From Aaosphaeria pasadenensis (lineage: Eukaryota > Ascomycota > Dothideomycetes > Pleosporales), in NCBI GenBank assembly GCA_022813625.1, contig JAKLMB010000014.1, forward strand, positions 879,275 through 943,274: 64,000 nucleotides of DNA, given 5' to 3'. Below the pieces are notes generated by a model. That model saw nothing but the letters and a program-made list of their open reading frames with translations, did no database searches and was not told the origin of the DNA. Positions within the stretch are counted from its first letter, which is position 1. Every line of letters begins with the position of its first letter. This document shows, in pieces, positions 33,243-44,551 of the stretch. Both the position numbers and the translations under genes were made by a program.

Positions 33243-34922
33243 ATGGACTCGCCAAACGTTGAACTAATGTCTGCTCTATCATCGTATGTCATTTCGCTAG
33301 CTGTCTCTCGCACAAAAAAAACCTATTTGCTAAGTCGCATCCCTAGACTGTACGAAACGGGGAAATACTCAGATCTAACTCTTGTTTGTGGCATGAAAAG
33401 TTATTCGGTGCATCGCGCACTCGTCTGTTCACGGTCCGAGTTCTTCGAAGGCGCTTGCCGCAATCCTTTCCGCGAGTCAGAATCTGGAATTATCGACCTG
33501 ACGGAAGATGATCCTGAAGCTGTTGAGCATATGGTTAACTGTACGGACACGGTCCACTCCTGTGGTGAAATGTGAAGCAATGACAGCTAACACCATTGGG
33601 TCAGACTTTTACCATCTCGACTACCTGAAGAAGCCACTCTCCCGCAAATCGTCACAACGGTCCCCTACACGAAAGTCACCCATGTCGGCACCGCGAGCTC
33701 ACTACGGAGGATCGAAGAAGTTGGATTTGACACTATTAGAGGACCCACTGTTGGCGATCATGGCAGCTAATACAGTGGGGGCAGCCCCTCCGTCTCCCCC
33801 AGACGAAGCGCAACACATCCAGTTTCCTTCGGGGACCAGGAGCAGTAGCATCAATAACACGACTTCGACAAAATTGCCTGATACCCCGATGGAAGAGCCG
33901 TTCGATCAGAATCCTTTCGATGGGAATGCCGATCAGCCAGAGGAAAGTGTTGAGAAGGCAAATTTGCTGCTGCATGCGCGGGTGTATGCATTAGGTGAAA
34001 AGTAAGTCATCAACAACAATCTTTGGTCATGTCCCTCATCCAATTCCCTTCTCCGTTTCTCACTGTCTCCTGTTTTTCCTCCGTTTGCACCTTACTTCGC
34101 GATTTCCATCATCGGTTTGAACAACGCGCGTCCGAGAGTCTCATGACTACGCGGCCCGATGGCATGGTTGAGTGAGAACCAGATGGACGGTCGTGGTTGA
34201 TGGTTGATGGTTGACGGTTCCTGTTTGGTTGTTGGTTCCCTATTGGGCTATCGGCGACGTCGGCGATCACGGCACATCGGTGTTGCACAAACGCCGATTC
34301 CCCGCGATCCGCGTCACTATCCATTCATCCATCCATTCACCATCATCCACCATCGACGACCATCATCCATCATCCATACAAACCCCCCTAATTCTGGTCC
34401 CTTTGACTCCCCTTTCTCGAATCAGCGCTTTGTATTCCCATCTCTATCTCTAATTTCTTTATTCCCTTCTTTCTTTCTTCTCCCTTACACCGTCATTTCG
34501 TACAAGGGCGTCGCACGACGCCGCGTCACCCGCCGTTTGTTTTATATCTCCCCTTCCACCTTTGGTTTGTCGTACAGCCGCCGCAATGCTTGTTCTCGAA
34601 GTGATATACTCCAATGAAGCCTCTTAGACTAACACACAACTCCCATAGATACGGTATTCCAGGGCTAAAGTCACTCGCACGTAACAAATTTGCGGCCCAG
34701 ATCGATCTTCATCTCCAGAGTCCCGAATTTCCAGAGGCTTGCCAAGAGGCCTATGAGTCCACTGTCGATTCTGACCGAGGCCTGCGCGATGTCATCATCC
34801 AGGCCTTCCGCGCTCACCCCGATCTCCCTCTTCGCCGAGATGTCGAGCTCATCGTACGTGATACGCCGTCACTTGCCTTTGAACTCTTCAGAATGGCGAG
34901 CGGCCTCCCCGTTCATTCATGA
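33243..34922 (+). CDS. BTB/POZ-domain protein
   Basis: Four exons, 33243..33283, 33347..33540, 33605..34001 and 34649..34922, give 301 residues. The first splice joins SALSS to LYETGKYSDLTLVCG, the start of a typical fungal BTB domain (about residues 15-110) with YSVHRALVCSRSEFF and EDDPEAVEHMVNYFYHLDYL. A long acidic, Ser/Pro-rich insert (about 120-200) separates it from the rest of the domain-associated helices (LHARVYALGEKYGIPGLKSLARNKF). That last segment is restored only by removing a 647-nt intron (34002-34648), unusually long for this window. BTB proteins often act as dimerising adaptors for Cullin-3 ligases or chromatin factors. The partner here is unknown. Confidence 0.85.
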
Positions 34923-37311
34923 AACCTTGATGATCTGTTTGGAACCTTCACTTCTTACCATACATTTTTTCTTACCACGGCTGTGCCTTTTGTTGGACTA
35001 CGTTCGCCCCAATTCCAAAATTCTTGTCCACGTTGTTATCATTGTGAGGCATCATTTTCTTCTCCCTTTTTCGAAAGATACCGACGATCGCACGAGCATT
35101 TCAATCTCATCGCTAGCTCCATCGCTCTTACCATCCACGGCGTTACACGGCGTCCTTGATCTCCGTTTCTGCAACGGTACGCATCATGCTACCACCTAGC
35201 AACTGTAGGATTTATCAAATGGGGAAATTTCTGCCAATATTGCTTTTTCAATTCATGCAAGACTTAGATACCACATTCAATACCAGCTTTTCCCAATCAT
35301 ACAACCTTATGCACATACATACATCCGTACTGGCGATATGCTTTTCTTATCATGGGACGCATTCTTTTTCACGACCGAGCATCGCCTTCGGGTAATACTC
35401 CAGATCAGCGTTATGAAAAATGCTTTCCTGGGCACAACCTAGGGAGTACCTATGCTTCTATGAATAAACTGCAGACCAGCACTTGATGCTCTCACCACTA
35501 TTCCATGCAGGAACCTGAACTGGGGTCGTGACATGGGTGCAGGTCGCCCACGGTTCTGAGGAGAGTTGCGCGTCCACGCATGAGCTAATCAGCCCTACGT
35601 GGCGCAGCCACCACAAGACAATGGTACTAGTTTCCGCAGTTTCGTTACTACTGAGTTACTACTGAGAGTCTAGAATATGATGTCCAAGCGAAATCCAGAG
35701 CAAGCAGAGCAAAGGAACTGGCCTGCCGAACACGCTCTCGACAAGAGGTTGGCTAGACTTACATCGATCAATCATGTTGTTCTCTCTGGGCTCTAGGGCA
35801 GCGCATGTCCCTATCTACTCGTACTCTTTCTCCGAATGTCAATTCTTTGACAGAATGCGCACGTGGATAGTGCGGGGAAGTCCACCAAGTCATCTACAAG
35901 AGTACGAGTACAATCGATGTACGAACCCCCATTTTATCGATAACATAGGGCTCAAACTTGGGGGTTTCGAGGCGTAGCGCGACCACCCAGCCAAGTGGTC
36001 GCGCTTGGCTAAACCAGTCTTTACTGATGGCGGTATCACTCTTTCTTTGTCTTCATTCTGTAACGGACTTCTCCTAAGTGGCTATGCTACCATGAATCTC
36101 CTGGATAGCGGCTGGTCTGGGGTTGATTGTGTTTCAGGAGCAGAAACACGCGGCGTTTCCTTTTTTGGAATCAAGACACAAGAGAGACTAGACACATGAT
36201 ATCATGCTTCTGGGAGGACAGGCTACGTATCCGTTGGGTTGCGTCACCTGGTTCGAGAACCATCACAATCAGGCGAAACCCATATGCATACCATGATGGT
36301 CATACTTTTCAAGAGGTACGCATCATGTCGTAAGCCCCGTTCCGATATAGAGTATGAGCAGAACGAGCAGAGCGTACAGGCAACACGATGCGCGTGGGAA
36401 ACCAGCATGCACCAATATCGGTCGCTGGGTGAGTTAGCCGAGCGATTATGATTCAAGAGGCCATTCAAATGATACTTGAGAAATGTATTGGGTACATAGG
36501 GAGTACTCTGTTTCAGTTCTCGTCAATATATGAAGCAGCAGTCCGCACAATCGAGGTGCATACTCCTCGTACCGCCCTTGGAATGTGGCCCCTCTTTACT
36601 ATGATGATGTTAAACGAGACCTAGGCCCCCCAGATCACAGTCATTGTTGATGTCGAGTCGTAGTATGAACTGGGGTTCATCACAACCGCTTCCCAGCATG
36701 ATGGTTGGTGATAAGTTGTTGTATGATCACGAATATTTCGATTAAGCACATGGATACGAGAAATAAGCACCATACGTACGAAAGTAATGGACTTTTCGCA
36801 TGCCAAACGCATACAAGCAACCTCAAGCTCATTCGGTTAAGACGGGGAGTTCAGATGCTATACCTACAAGGGTAATTATCATCCCAATCAGGAATAGCTC
36901 CATTCCCGGACTTTTCTAACATCCGACCAGTCATTCGTCGGAGCCGAAAGGAAATCGTCACTGGATGCCGGACGCGCCCTTAGGACTCGACGATCCCGAC
37001 CTCAGTTGCTCACTTGCGCCCTTACTCGTATTCAATGCCCTTCATCTCTCGCGGACCCGAGATGCTCAATATAGCCCATGCAATTCTCAACAGTCCCAAT
37101 CCTTCGGACACGAGCAATCTTTCAGGCACCTTTTATTTAAGTTTGCCTTTGCCATGTTTCTTTTCCGCCTCACCATTCATAGGCCACATTTCCCATAATC
37201 AATCACGGCTTGAGCTCCCTACACCTCAATCGTTCCACATAGGCAAAAGATAATCTGCCATCCAATCAATACTACGATCTATCGCGCCCTCAATCGCAAC
37301 TTCAACTCGCC
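34923..37311. other. 2.4-kb gene-poor spacer
   Basis: No gene is supported. A perfect 10-bp inverted repeat lies at 35977-36004 (listed separately). The right end is the promoter and leader of the DHA2 transporter. Confidence 0.45.
35977..36004. repeat. Perfect hairpin, 10-bp stem
   Basis: GCGCGACCAC at 35977-35986 and GTGGTCGCGC at 35995-36004 are exact reverse complements separated by 8 bases. The stem is very GC-rich compared with its surroundings. It has no U-tract and no adjacent gene end, so its role is unknown. Confidence 0.85.
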
Positions 37312-39088
37312 ATGGCAGTTGAAGAGAAATCACCGCCGTCCAGAGCTTCGCAGGAGGGGTCGAGGCCACCGTCTTTAGCAAAAGAGGCGGTTGTCCAGGC
37401 TGCCAAACCAGAAGAACACCAATACCCATCCATGGCCAAAACATGGATCATCATGATCTCACTGTATATCGCAATGTTTCTCATTGCTCTGGTAAGTTCC
37501 CTACCCATGCCAATGTTCGTAAAGGCCCAACATTCTAATACTCTGTGTCGTTTAGGACAAAACCATTCTCGCTACAGCGGTTCCGAGAATAACTGACGAG
37601 TTCCATTCGCTCAAGGACATAAGCTGGTATGTGTCGGCGTATATGCTCACCCTCTGCGCTTTCCAACTCATTTGGGGTCGCATCTACACCCTCTTCCCCG
37701 TCAAGATGGTATTCATTGCCACGATCCTCGTCTTCGAAGTTGGCTCGGTGGTGTGCGGTGCTGCTTCGTCATCTACTGTGTTCATTGTTGGAAGAGCCAT
37801 TGCTGGCTTGGGTGGCGCAGGCATGATGAATGGAGCCATTGTCGTCCTTATGAGTGCAGTCCCTCTCGAGAAGCGTCCCATCTTCCAGGGCCTCATCGGC
37901 GCAGTCTTCGGAATCGCAAGCGTCGTCGGACCCTTGCTTGGAGGCGTCTTCACCGAAAAGGTTACCTGGCGATGGTGCTTTTACATTAATCTGCCCTGTG
38001 GTGCGGTGGCGATCGCCATTCTCATCTTCTTCCTCCACCTCCCTCCCAAACCCAAACCGACCACGCCAGCGGCTCCGAAGACACTCATCGAGAACATCAA
38101 ACAGTTCGACCCCATTGGCTCTATCCTCTTTCTCCCTTCAATCATCTGCCTCCTACTTGCACTTCAATGGGGTGGCACTAAATACAACTGGTCCAATTGG
38201 CGCATCATCCTCCTCCTTGTCCTCTTCGCTATCCTTTTCATCCTTTTCCTGGTGGTTCAAATCCTCAATCCGCAACACGCCACCATCCCGACCCGCATTC
38301 TCGTCAACCGCACCATCGCGTGTGCTTTCTTCTTTACTTTCATCTCTATGGCCTCTATGCAGGTCATGGTATACTACATTCCAATCTTCTTCCAAGCCCT
38401 CAAGGGCTTTTCGCCCATCTCTTCTGGCCTCGCAACCCTAGCCATCATTCTCCCTCTCGTCATTGGAACCATCCTCGCAGGCGGCCTTGTCCAACGCCTA
38501 GGCTACCCGGCTCCTTTCATGATCATCTCCTGCATCATCTGGACCACCGGCGCCGGTCTCGTAACCACGTGGCCAATCGACGTCAAATCTCCCATGTGGA
38601 TCGGATATCAGTTCCTCATCGGTTTCGGCATCGGTCTCGGAATGCAGCAGCCCAACCTCATCGCACAGATCGTGCTCAAAGACCGGAGAGACGCGACCAT
38701 GGGTGTCAGTCTGATGATGTTCGGCCAGAATCTCGGCGGCGCCGTCTTCATCGCCGTCGCTCAGAGCGTCTTCACCGACTCGCTTGCCGGGAAATTGTCC
38801 GCCATCCCTGGGTTGAACCTCACGAGGCAGGACGTTGTCAGCATGGGGGCTACTCACATCAGAGATGTGGTACCGAAGGACCTATTACCGACTGTGTTGA
38901 TCGCGTACAGGGCGGCCATCAGGAACGCATTCTATGTGGGAGTGAGTCTCGCGGCAATCAGCATCCTAGGTGCCTTAGGTGTCGAGTGGGTCAGCGTGAA
39001 GAAGCCCAAATCTGAAGCTGAACCTGCTGCGAAAGAGGGGGGAAAGGAAGAGAGAAAATTGGGTGAAGAGGAAAAGGAGACTGTTTGA
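37312..39088 (+). CDS. MFS DHA2 drug/toxin-type exporter
   Basis: Two exons, 37312..37491 and 37556..39088 (64-nt intron, donor GTAAGT), give 570 residues. The splice gives ALDKTILATAVPRITDEF, the helix-1 motif of 14-helix DHA2 antiporters, followed by WYVSAYMLTLCAFQLIWGR. Further motifs include GRAIAGLGGAGMMNG (motif C-like), WRWCFYINLPCGA and the duplicated long helices of the second half. The C-terminal tail is highly charged (KKPKSEAEPAAKEGGKEERK). Fungal relatives export mycotoxins and other secondary metabolites or drugs. It is convergent with the 1173-codon fusion gene, 653 bases away, and could export its product, but no direct evidence links the two. Confidence 0.92.
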
Positions 39089-39741
39089 TCGGAGATAATT
39101 CATTTTTATGCCTGCATGGCTCTAGGTGGATAGTTCTCGCATTGTTTTCGTTTTGTACATACATGGCCTTGTGGATTGCAAACGGCGTACATGGATACCC
39201 CTCTCAGTTTTGCTTTTCCCCAAAAAGGGTCATGAAGGCCGCATGTCATCGTTTGATCATATTACAAAAATAGAGATAATCATGCATTTCAAGTTTAATT
39301 CATTGTAGTATATACTGGAATTATGCATATTAGGACCTAATTCGATGACGAAAATTAGGAAGAACGAATTAACATTTTCTTTGATGGCCACCGTGAAACT
39401 AAGATTCGGTAGAAGTTTAGATAGAAAGTCAGAAAACCAAAAAAAATCAAAACGAAGAAACACCATTCGGGCTTTTTTTCTAAATGAACATCGTATGATA
39501 ATACTATTACGTTGCCTTGGGAATATGGTGATTTGAAATATCAGATTTGCTTAATTAATACAATCTACAGAGTAGGAAGCATGGTCACAATCTGTTACCG
39601 CAACAGGGCGATACATATGGCCTTTGCGCTTTCAGGCCCTGATCTATCGCAAAGGAAATGACTGCACCTGAAATGATCCATTGTTCATATGGCTACTTAT
39701 GGTTGTGCCGTGCATCGCCAGCTTCGAAAGACACATCTACC
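39089..39741. other. AT-rich convergent spacer
   Basis: This stretch separates the 3' ends of the DHA2 exporter and the fusion gene. It is AT-rich around 39260-39560 and should hold both terminators. No gene is supported. Confidence 0.5.
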
Positions 39742-42700
39742 CTACACGGTACCGATGACTACCAGGCTTTGGATGCCCACTTTGCCGAATCCCTTCTTGT
39801 GCAACATCTCACGACCACGATGGATCGGAAACTCTGCCACGACCAATACGCTCACATCCTCGGCGCAAACTCCAGCTTTCACGAGTAATTGCAATACCGC
39901 GTATAGAGTCATTCCCGACGCAAGTACGTCGTCGACCACGACCACCTTTGAGCCCGCCGGGATCGTATCGCTCGACATCCCGATCTCTGTCCGTGGAACA
40001 CCGCTTCCAGCGACTAGCGACGAGATATGTGAGGATGGCTTCATGACGGTCACCGTTGGCGGTGGTAGTTTGCTCGCCTCGCGAACCGGTACCATAGGCA
40101 CATTGGCTTTCACAGCCAACGTCGGTGCGAAGATGAAGCCGCCCGTTTCGCAGGACACGATTGCACCGACTTTGGACCAGTCGTCCGAGAACTGGCTGTG
40201 CAGTAGCTCCGTGCAGAGCTCCAGTCCACCCAGCTGCTGGGCGATGCCGAGCACGTGGCAGAAGTCGACTTCGGGGCGTGGAAATCCAGGGAAGTGGTGA
40301 ATCATGCGAGAAAGCCGTTGGATTCCGTCGCACAGGTGTGGGAGTAGGCGATGTTCTGCGAACTCTTGTATATGGGCGTCACCGTCGCTGTTATTTTGGA
40401 ACACAAACGTAGGTCGATGGCCCGAGGCTGCCAGGTTTGATTCAGAAGCATTTGCTCCGTTGCTCTTTTGATGAGGGTCGATTGTGCCCCCACGGTCGCG
40501 TCGCACTTGACAATCAGCTGTGACGTGAATCTCAGCGACCTTGATTGATGGGACGTTGTGGGCGTAAGACGCAACGGGTGCAGCATCCCTCATTCCGGTA
40601 ATGAACAAGACATCCTGGTCTGAAGCATTGGCGACAAGTGACAAGAAATGCTGCACTGGTAGATCGGGCTGCTTTCTAACTTGCTCCTTGAAGAAGGACG
40701 TCAAGGCTGGACGATGGTTCTCTTTGTACTGTCGATCGTAGAGTAGAAGGTCGAGACCAGCGCCAGTGGCCGCCGCATATTCCATCTTAGTGGCGTCGCT
40801 GATACTGGAAACTTTCGTCTTGAAGCCGCGGTGAAGAAACATCGGGCAACACACTTTGGCGAAGTGGTCTTTTCCGGCACAACTTGCGCCCGTGATGATG
40901 AATATGCACTTCAGCATGTTTAATGGTGGGGAGATGCCTGTAGGAATCGGACAGCTGTATCTGAGGATTTTATAAGGATCCGCTTTGTGTTTGATGTTTG
41001 CCAGTTTCGCACGGTTTGCTCCAAATGCGTGAGGTGCCAGTGATGCATCTCGGGGATCTGGCCCAAGGTCTGCCCCGTAAACTCCCACACATTCTCCCAT
41101 TGTTGCTTCACCGGGCTTGTTCGTCAAGGATAGCAACTCTTTGGCGGCGTCGTAAACCCATTGAACTGCACCATTGGCAAACTTGCTGCCATCCTCATCG
41201 CGACGCCAGACACCGGTGAGAACGGAAGCATAGTCCCAATCACGACATCCAAAGGCTGTTCCATCCGCCGGAATATCTTGCACTGTGCCACCACCCTGGA
41301 GCAGATGGATGTAGCAAAGTGGTGTCGGTGCCCGCCTCATGATAGTTTCTAGGCAGTCGGCAACGTTGCTTCTGCCCAAGCCTTTCAAGAACACGCATCG
41401 TTTGAACGACGATGTCTTTCCTCCACCATGCCCGCCATGCATCTTAGATATGTATACCTCAGTATCGAAAAGGCCAATACCGTCAACATCTTTTATTTCA
41501 TCATCGAGATTCCAGGTATCCTGACGAAATTGTGTCGGTATGTGTAGATTCGGCTGATAAAGTGACCCAGGTAGATAGCATTGATACAAACTCGCACAAA
41601 TTTGCAGTTGTCCGTCGTCGTGGTATAGAAACGCATCTACAGACAAGTTGCCTGGAGCCGCCACGTCGGCTGACTTCTCAACCTCGCTCAGCCTCAGCCG
41701 TGTCTTCTCATTGTTGCTTAGTGACGAGGACCAATGTCGGATTTCGAAGGTTAATGCTTCGTGGGCACGGAAGACCACGTTGAGTACAATACCGACGTTT
41801 GAACCAGCGCCTCTGATGGCCCATAACAAATCGAGATCATTCTTTGGACGATGTGCATTGGGTGGACGGTATTCCTTTGGCACACAACCGGCGTATAGAA
41901 GCTCCCCTGAACCAACATTGACCATAACGGCACCTATGATAGAATCGCACGCAAGGCCATGAAGTCTTGCCTGGTGTCCAATGCCACCTTGTAGCCACAG
42001 TCCAGCGCCCACGCTTGGTCGAGCGCCCAGAGGCACAGCAAGTCCAGCTTCTGTAGCTACGCGAACGATCTCTCCCGTGTTGCATCCGGCGTCCGCAATA
42101 ATTAGGGCACCGTGCGTCGCTTTCTTTCCGATATGGACCTTATTGAAAGCACTCATGTCAAGACATACGACATTTGATAAGACACAGTGGTCGCTGTGGC
42201 CTCCACCGAGGACCGTCAATCCAAATCCATACTTCTTGGCCCATTTTACGCATCGTTGGATGTGTGCAATCTCTGTCGGACGGAATGTGCAAGCGGGATA
42301 TTGACGTCGCGCTTCCCGGTTCTTGATCACCCGCGCGTCTTCTCTGATTGGGACTTCGGCGATGAGCTCTGGTAACGTAGTTGAATGTTGGTTAAAGACT
42401 ATCATTGAATCCGGTGCACTGAATGTGAGAAGTCCCGGATGATCTTCATCGCGGCTGCCCAGGGCGCGACATACTGAAAGTCGTTTGGCAGTGAGTTCAT
42501 CGTCTGGCATTTTGTTGAACTGGCAGTTTGCTTCACCCTGTACATTGAAGCCTGTCACATATGTTGTAAAGCATCGCAAGGTTTTGTCGTCATCCGCCAC
42601 GCGCAAGACTGCATCTGGGAAAGAAGCCATGTGGTGGGCCACCAAGCCATCGAAATTTAGAACACCATCGCGATGAAAAACAACCACTATTCCCCCTTGC

Positions 42701-43263
42701 GGTCCTGTGATGAGCAAATCCAGCGCTCGCTCGATGTATCTTCTCTTTGGTGTCAAGCCGTATAAGCTGTGGCAGAAGACCACTATGTCGTACTTTTGTT
42801 TGATCGTCTCAGTGTCTTCAACACTTGAATCGGTAACTTCGTTCTCCGGATCGAATGGTGACTGTTGGATGCAAGGTGGGGTTCTCAAAGTAGGAAGAGT
42901 TGGATCTGCTTCTGTGCCGGCATTGATCCATTCTGTCAAGCTTGCAGAAAACAGCTTGTTTGGCTCGTATGCATCGTACTTCCTTATCGCCCTTCTCAAA
43001 TAGATGGGAATATCGGCGAAAACAGTTCTCGGACCAGGTCCAACTTCAAGCACCGAGATATCCGAACGTGACTTCAGAAGATAATCCAGTTGTCGATTAA
43101 GCTGGGGTATAATGAAATCCCGGTAGATGAGGGACCCGGATTCATTCTTTATAATTTCAAGACCAGCCTTGTGGTCGGCATCTGACAATCTGCCGTCTCT
43201 GGAAGATGCGAATGTCGGGGCAATCTGCCTAAGAGCGCGCTTCAGCGTATCGAGAGTAGCCAT
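39742..43263 (-). CDS. Four-domain fusion: MTase-FAD oxidase-kinase-PRTase
   Basis: A single intronless ORF of 1173 codons. Residues 1-270 look like a SAM-methyltransferase-like domain (motif VLEVGPGPR at 71-79). Residues 325-775 form a FAD-linked oxidase of the PCMH/BBE class: GGGHSDHCVL at 353-362, where the His could carry FAD covalently; DLLWAIRGAGSNVGIV at 478-493; and a C-terminal ANRAKLANIKHKADPYKIL segment matching the BBE end. Residues 783-985 carry a P-loop (GASCAGKD, 792-799) and segments resembling animal-type phosphomevalonate kinase (TKMEYAA, YKENHRPALTSFF, EIHVTADCQVRRDRGG). Residues 990-1173 are a type-I phosphoribosyltransferase with PRPP loop VVVVDDVLASGMT at 1107-1119, adenine-PRTase-like. 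No signal peptide or membrane helix is seen. The combined chemistry is unknown. Domain assignments are by motif; the fusion itself is directly visible because the frame is uninterrupted. Confidence 0.85.
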   Translation of the reverse strand: MATLDTLKRALRQIAPTFASSRDGRLSDADHKAGLEIIKNESGSLIYRDFIIPQLNRQLDYLLKSRSDISVLEVGPGPRTVFADIPIYLRRAIRKYDAYEPNKLFSASLTEWINAGTEADPTLPTLRTPPCIQQSPFDPENEVTDSSVEDTETIKQKYDIVVFCHSLYGLTPKRRYIERALDLLITGPQGGIVVVFHRDGVLNFDGLVAHHMASFPDAVLRVADDDKTLRCFTTYVTGFNVQGEANCQFNKMPDDELTAKRLSVCRALGSRDEDHPGLLTFSAPDSMIVFNQHSTTLPELIAEVPIREDARVIKNREARRQYPACTFRPTEIAHIQRCVKWAKKYGFGLTVLGGGHSDHCVLSNVVCLDMSAFNKVHIGKKATHGALIIADAGCNTGEIVRVATEAGLAVPLGARPSVGAGLWLQGGIGHQARLHGLACDSIIGAVMVNVGSGELLYAGCVPKEYRPPNAHRPKNDLDLLWAIRGAGSNVGIVLNVVFRAHEALTFEIRHWSSSLSNNEKTRLRLSEVEKSADVAAPGNLSVDAFLYHDDGQLQICASLYQCYLPGSLYQPNLHIPTQFRQDTWNLDDEIKDVDGIGLFDTEVYISKMHGGHGGGKTSSFKRCVFLKGLGRSNVADCLETIMRRAPTPLCYIHLLQGGGTVQDIPADGTAFGCRDWDYASVLTGVWRRDEDGSKFANGAVQWVYDAAKELLSLTNKPGEATMGECVGVYGADLGPDPRDASLAPHAFGANRAKLANIKHKADPYKILRYSCPIPTGISPPLNMLKCIFIITGASCAGKDHFAKVCCPMFLHRGFKTKVSSISDATKMEYAAATGAGLDLLLYDRQYKENHRPALTSFFKEQVRKQPDLPVQHFLSLVANASDQDVLFITGMRDAAPVASYAHNVPSIKVAEIHVTADCQVRRDRGGTIDPHQKSNGANASESNLAASGHRPTFVFQNNSDGDAHIQEFAEHRLLPHLCDGIQRLSRMIHHFPGFPRPEVDFCHVLGIAQQLGGLELCTELLHSQFSDDWSKVGAIVSCETGGFIFAPTLAVKANVPMVPVREASKLPPPTVTVMKPSSHISSLVAGSGVPRTEIGMSSDTIPAGSKVVVVDDVLASGMTLYAVLQLLVKAGVCAEDVSVLVVAEFPIHRGREMLHKKGFGKVGIQSLVVIGTV

Positions 43264-44042
43264 GACTGCTGAGTTTCATAAAAACCTCTCGATATTATAT
43301 CAACGAGAGTTCTTAGACAAGATCCAAGCGTTGGAAGAGGTTGGAAAATGGCGCGCGATGAGCAGGTCAGAGGGACTGTTTGCCTAGAGGGTATTTATGT
43401 ATGCAGCAGCGCTAGCCATATTCAGAACTGCGGTGCAACCTACAAGGGACATGTACATCCACAAGAGTTGGTGAATCACATTCATTCTGACGAATTGGAT
43501 GCCGTATATCGCTTGCTGCGATAGGTCGTTTGCTCTCCAATAAGCCAACTGTCTATTGTGTGCTCAACGGTTACCAATGAGGGCGTACAATTCACGCCCA
43601 TCATCTTGGATTGCACTGGCAATAAGGCACTTTAGTAGTTAACACTCTCCGTCCAGAGTTAATCCTAATCGTATAAACATTCTACCTGACAATAAAATGA
43701 GCTAATCGGCTGTAGTACAACTACGCAAGTAATACTTGCCTAGGAGAGCTATGTAAAACACCCTTAAGAGATTGATTGAACAGCGCACTCAGGATAGCAC
43801 CCAGAAACGTGTAATAATTGCTCTTCAAATCTGAGTTTTCCGCTGGCTACTCCCAAAGAACTGTTTTCGGTGTCTCAAGATTGTTGGGTGATCATTAAGA
43901 GCAAAGGCGCTTGCTACCAGAAATGTGTGTATTTATTGCGATTTACCAAGGAAGTTCAAAAATTGTCAATGAAGGAAGAAGAAGACAAAAATTTCAGCAC
44001 AATCGCATCTGACCATAGAAGGCCTTTTTCCATCTACAGAAT
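43264..44042. promoter_or_regulatory. Promoter region of the fusion gene
   Basis: This stretch lies upstream of the minus-strand fusion gene and downstream of the next minus-strand gene. ORFs here are short and unsupported. The promoter of the fusion gene is expected within it. Confidence 0.4.
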
Positions 44043-44551
44043 TCAGAACATCTTGACCTTCCTCACCATGTTATCCCGATTTTCCGCGCTCTCCCCAACT
44101 TCCACACACTTGCCCTGAACACAGCCACAGCTATCGACATTCTGTCCCCAAGGCACCACATCCACGTCTTGTACAACACAAGTGCCGACGTCGCCAGCAA
44201 ATCTGGCACACTTGGAGTTCATCCTACTCGCTTCGAAGTTTGGAGGCAAGAATCCCGTGTTCATTTCCGAGTCGACGTTCGCGCAGATCTTGGACGAGGC
44301 GGGTGGTGAACCGCCACAGCAGGCTGTGGACTTCGCGATGTAACCGCACGATGAAGACGTCTGACAGGCGTAGTCGATTACTGCTGGTTCAAAGTCGGCT
44401 GGACGTCTATGTTCGCATAAGCTGAATGTAGCAAAGATGAAGGGTTTGGTAACAGTAAGAATAGGGCAAGGCGTGTGATTGGGCGGACTTACGCGACAGG
44501 GCTCGCGAAGGCGCTGGCGATGAGGGAAAGGCCAACAATGAAACAGACCAT
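44043..44551 (-). CDS. Cysteine-rich secreted protein (140 aa)
   Basis: Two exons, 44551..44493 and 44406..44043, with an 86-nt intron (donor GTAAGT, acceptor ACATAG). Residues 1-17 form a signal peptide (MVCFIVGLSLIASAFAS), with cleavage likely near SPVA. The mature protein has ten cysteines in a C-C-CC-C-C-C-C-x-C-C order, including an adjacent CC pair and a final CGC...KC cluster. This suggests a compact, disulfide-rich fold of five bridges. I do not recognise a named family. The size, signal and cysteine content fit a secreted effector-like or cell-wall protein. It is the second small secreted Cys-rich gene in the window and is invisible as a full ORF because of the intron. Confidence 0.72.

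Noticed and set aside
38197..39015. 272-codon plus-strand ORF in another frame of the DHA2 gene
   Set aside because: It is a shadow of the transporter reading frame, with Arg/His/Pro-rich content and no motifs.
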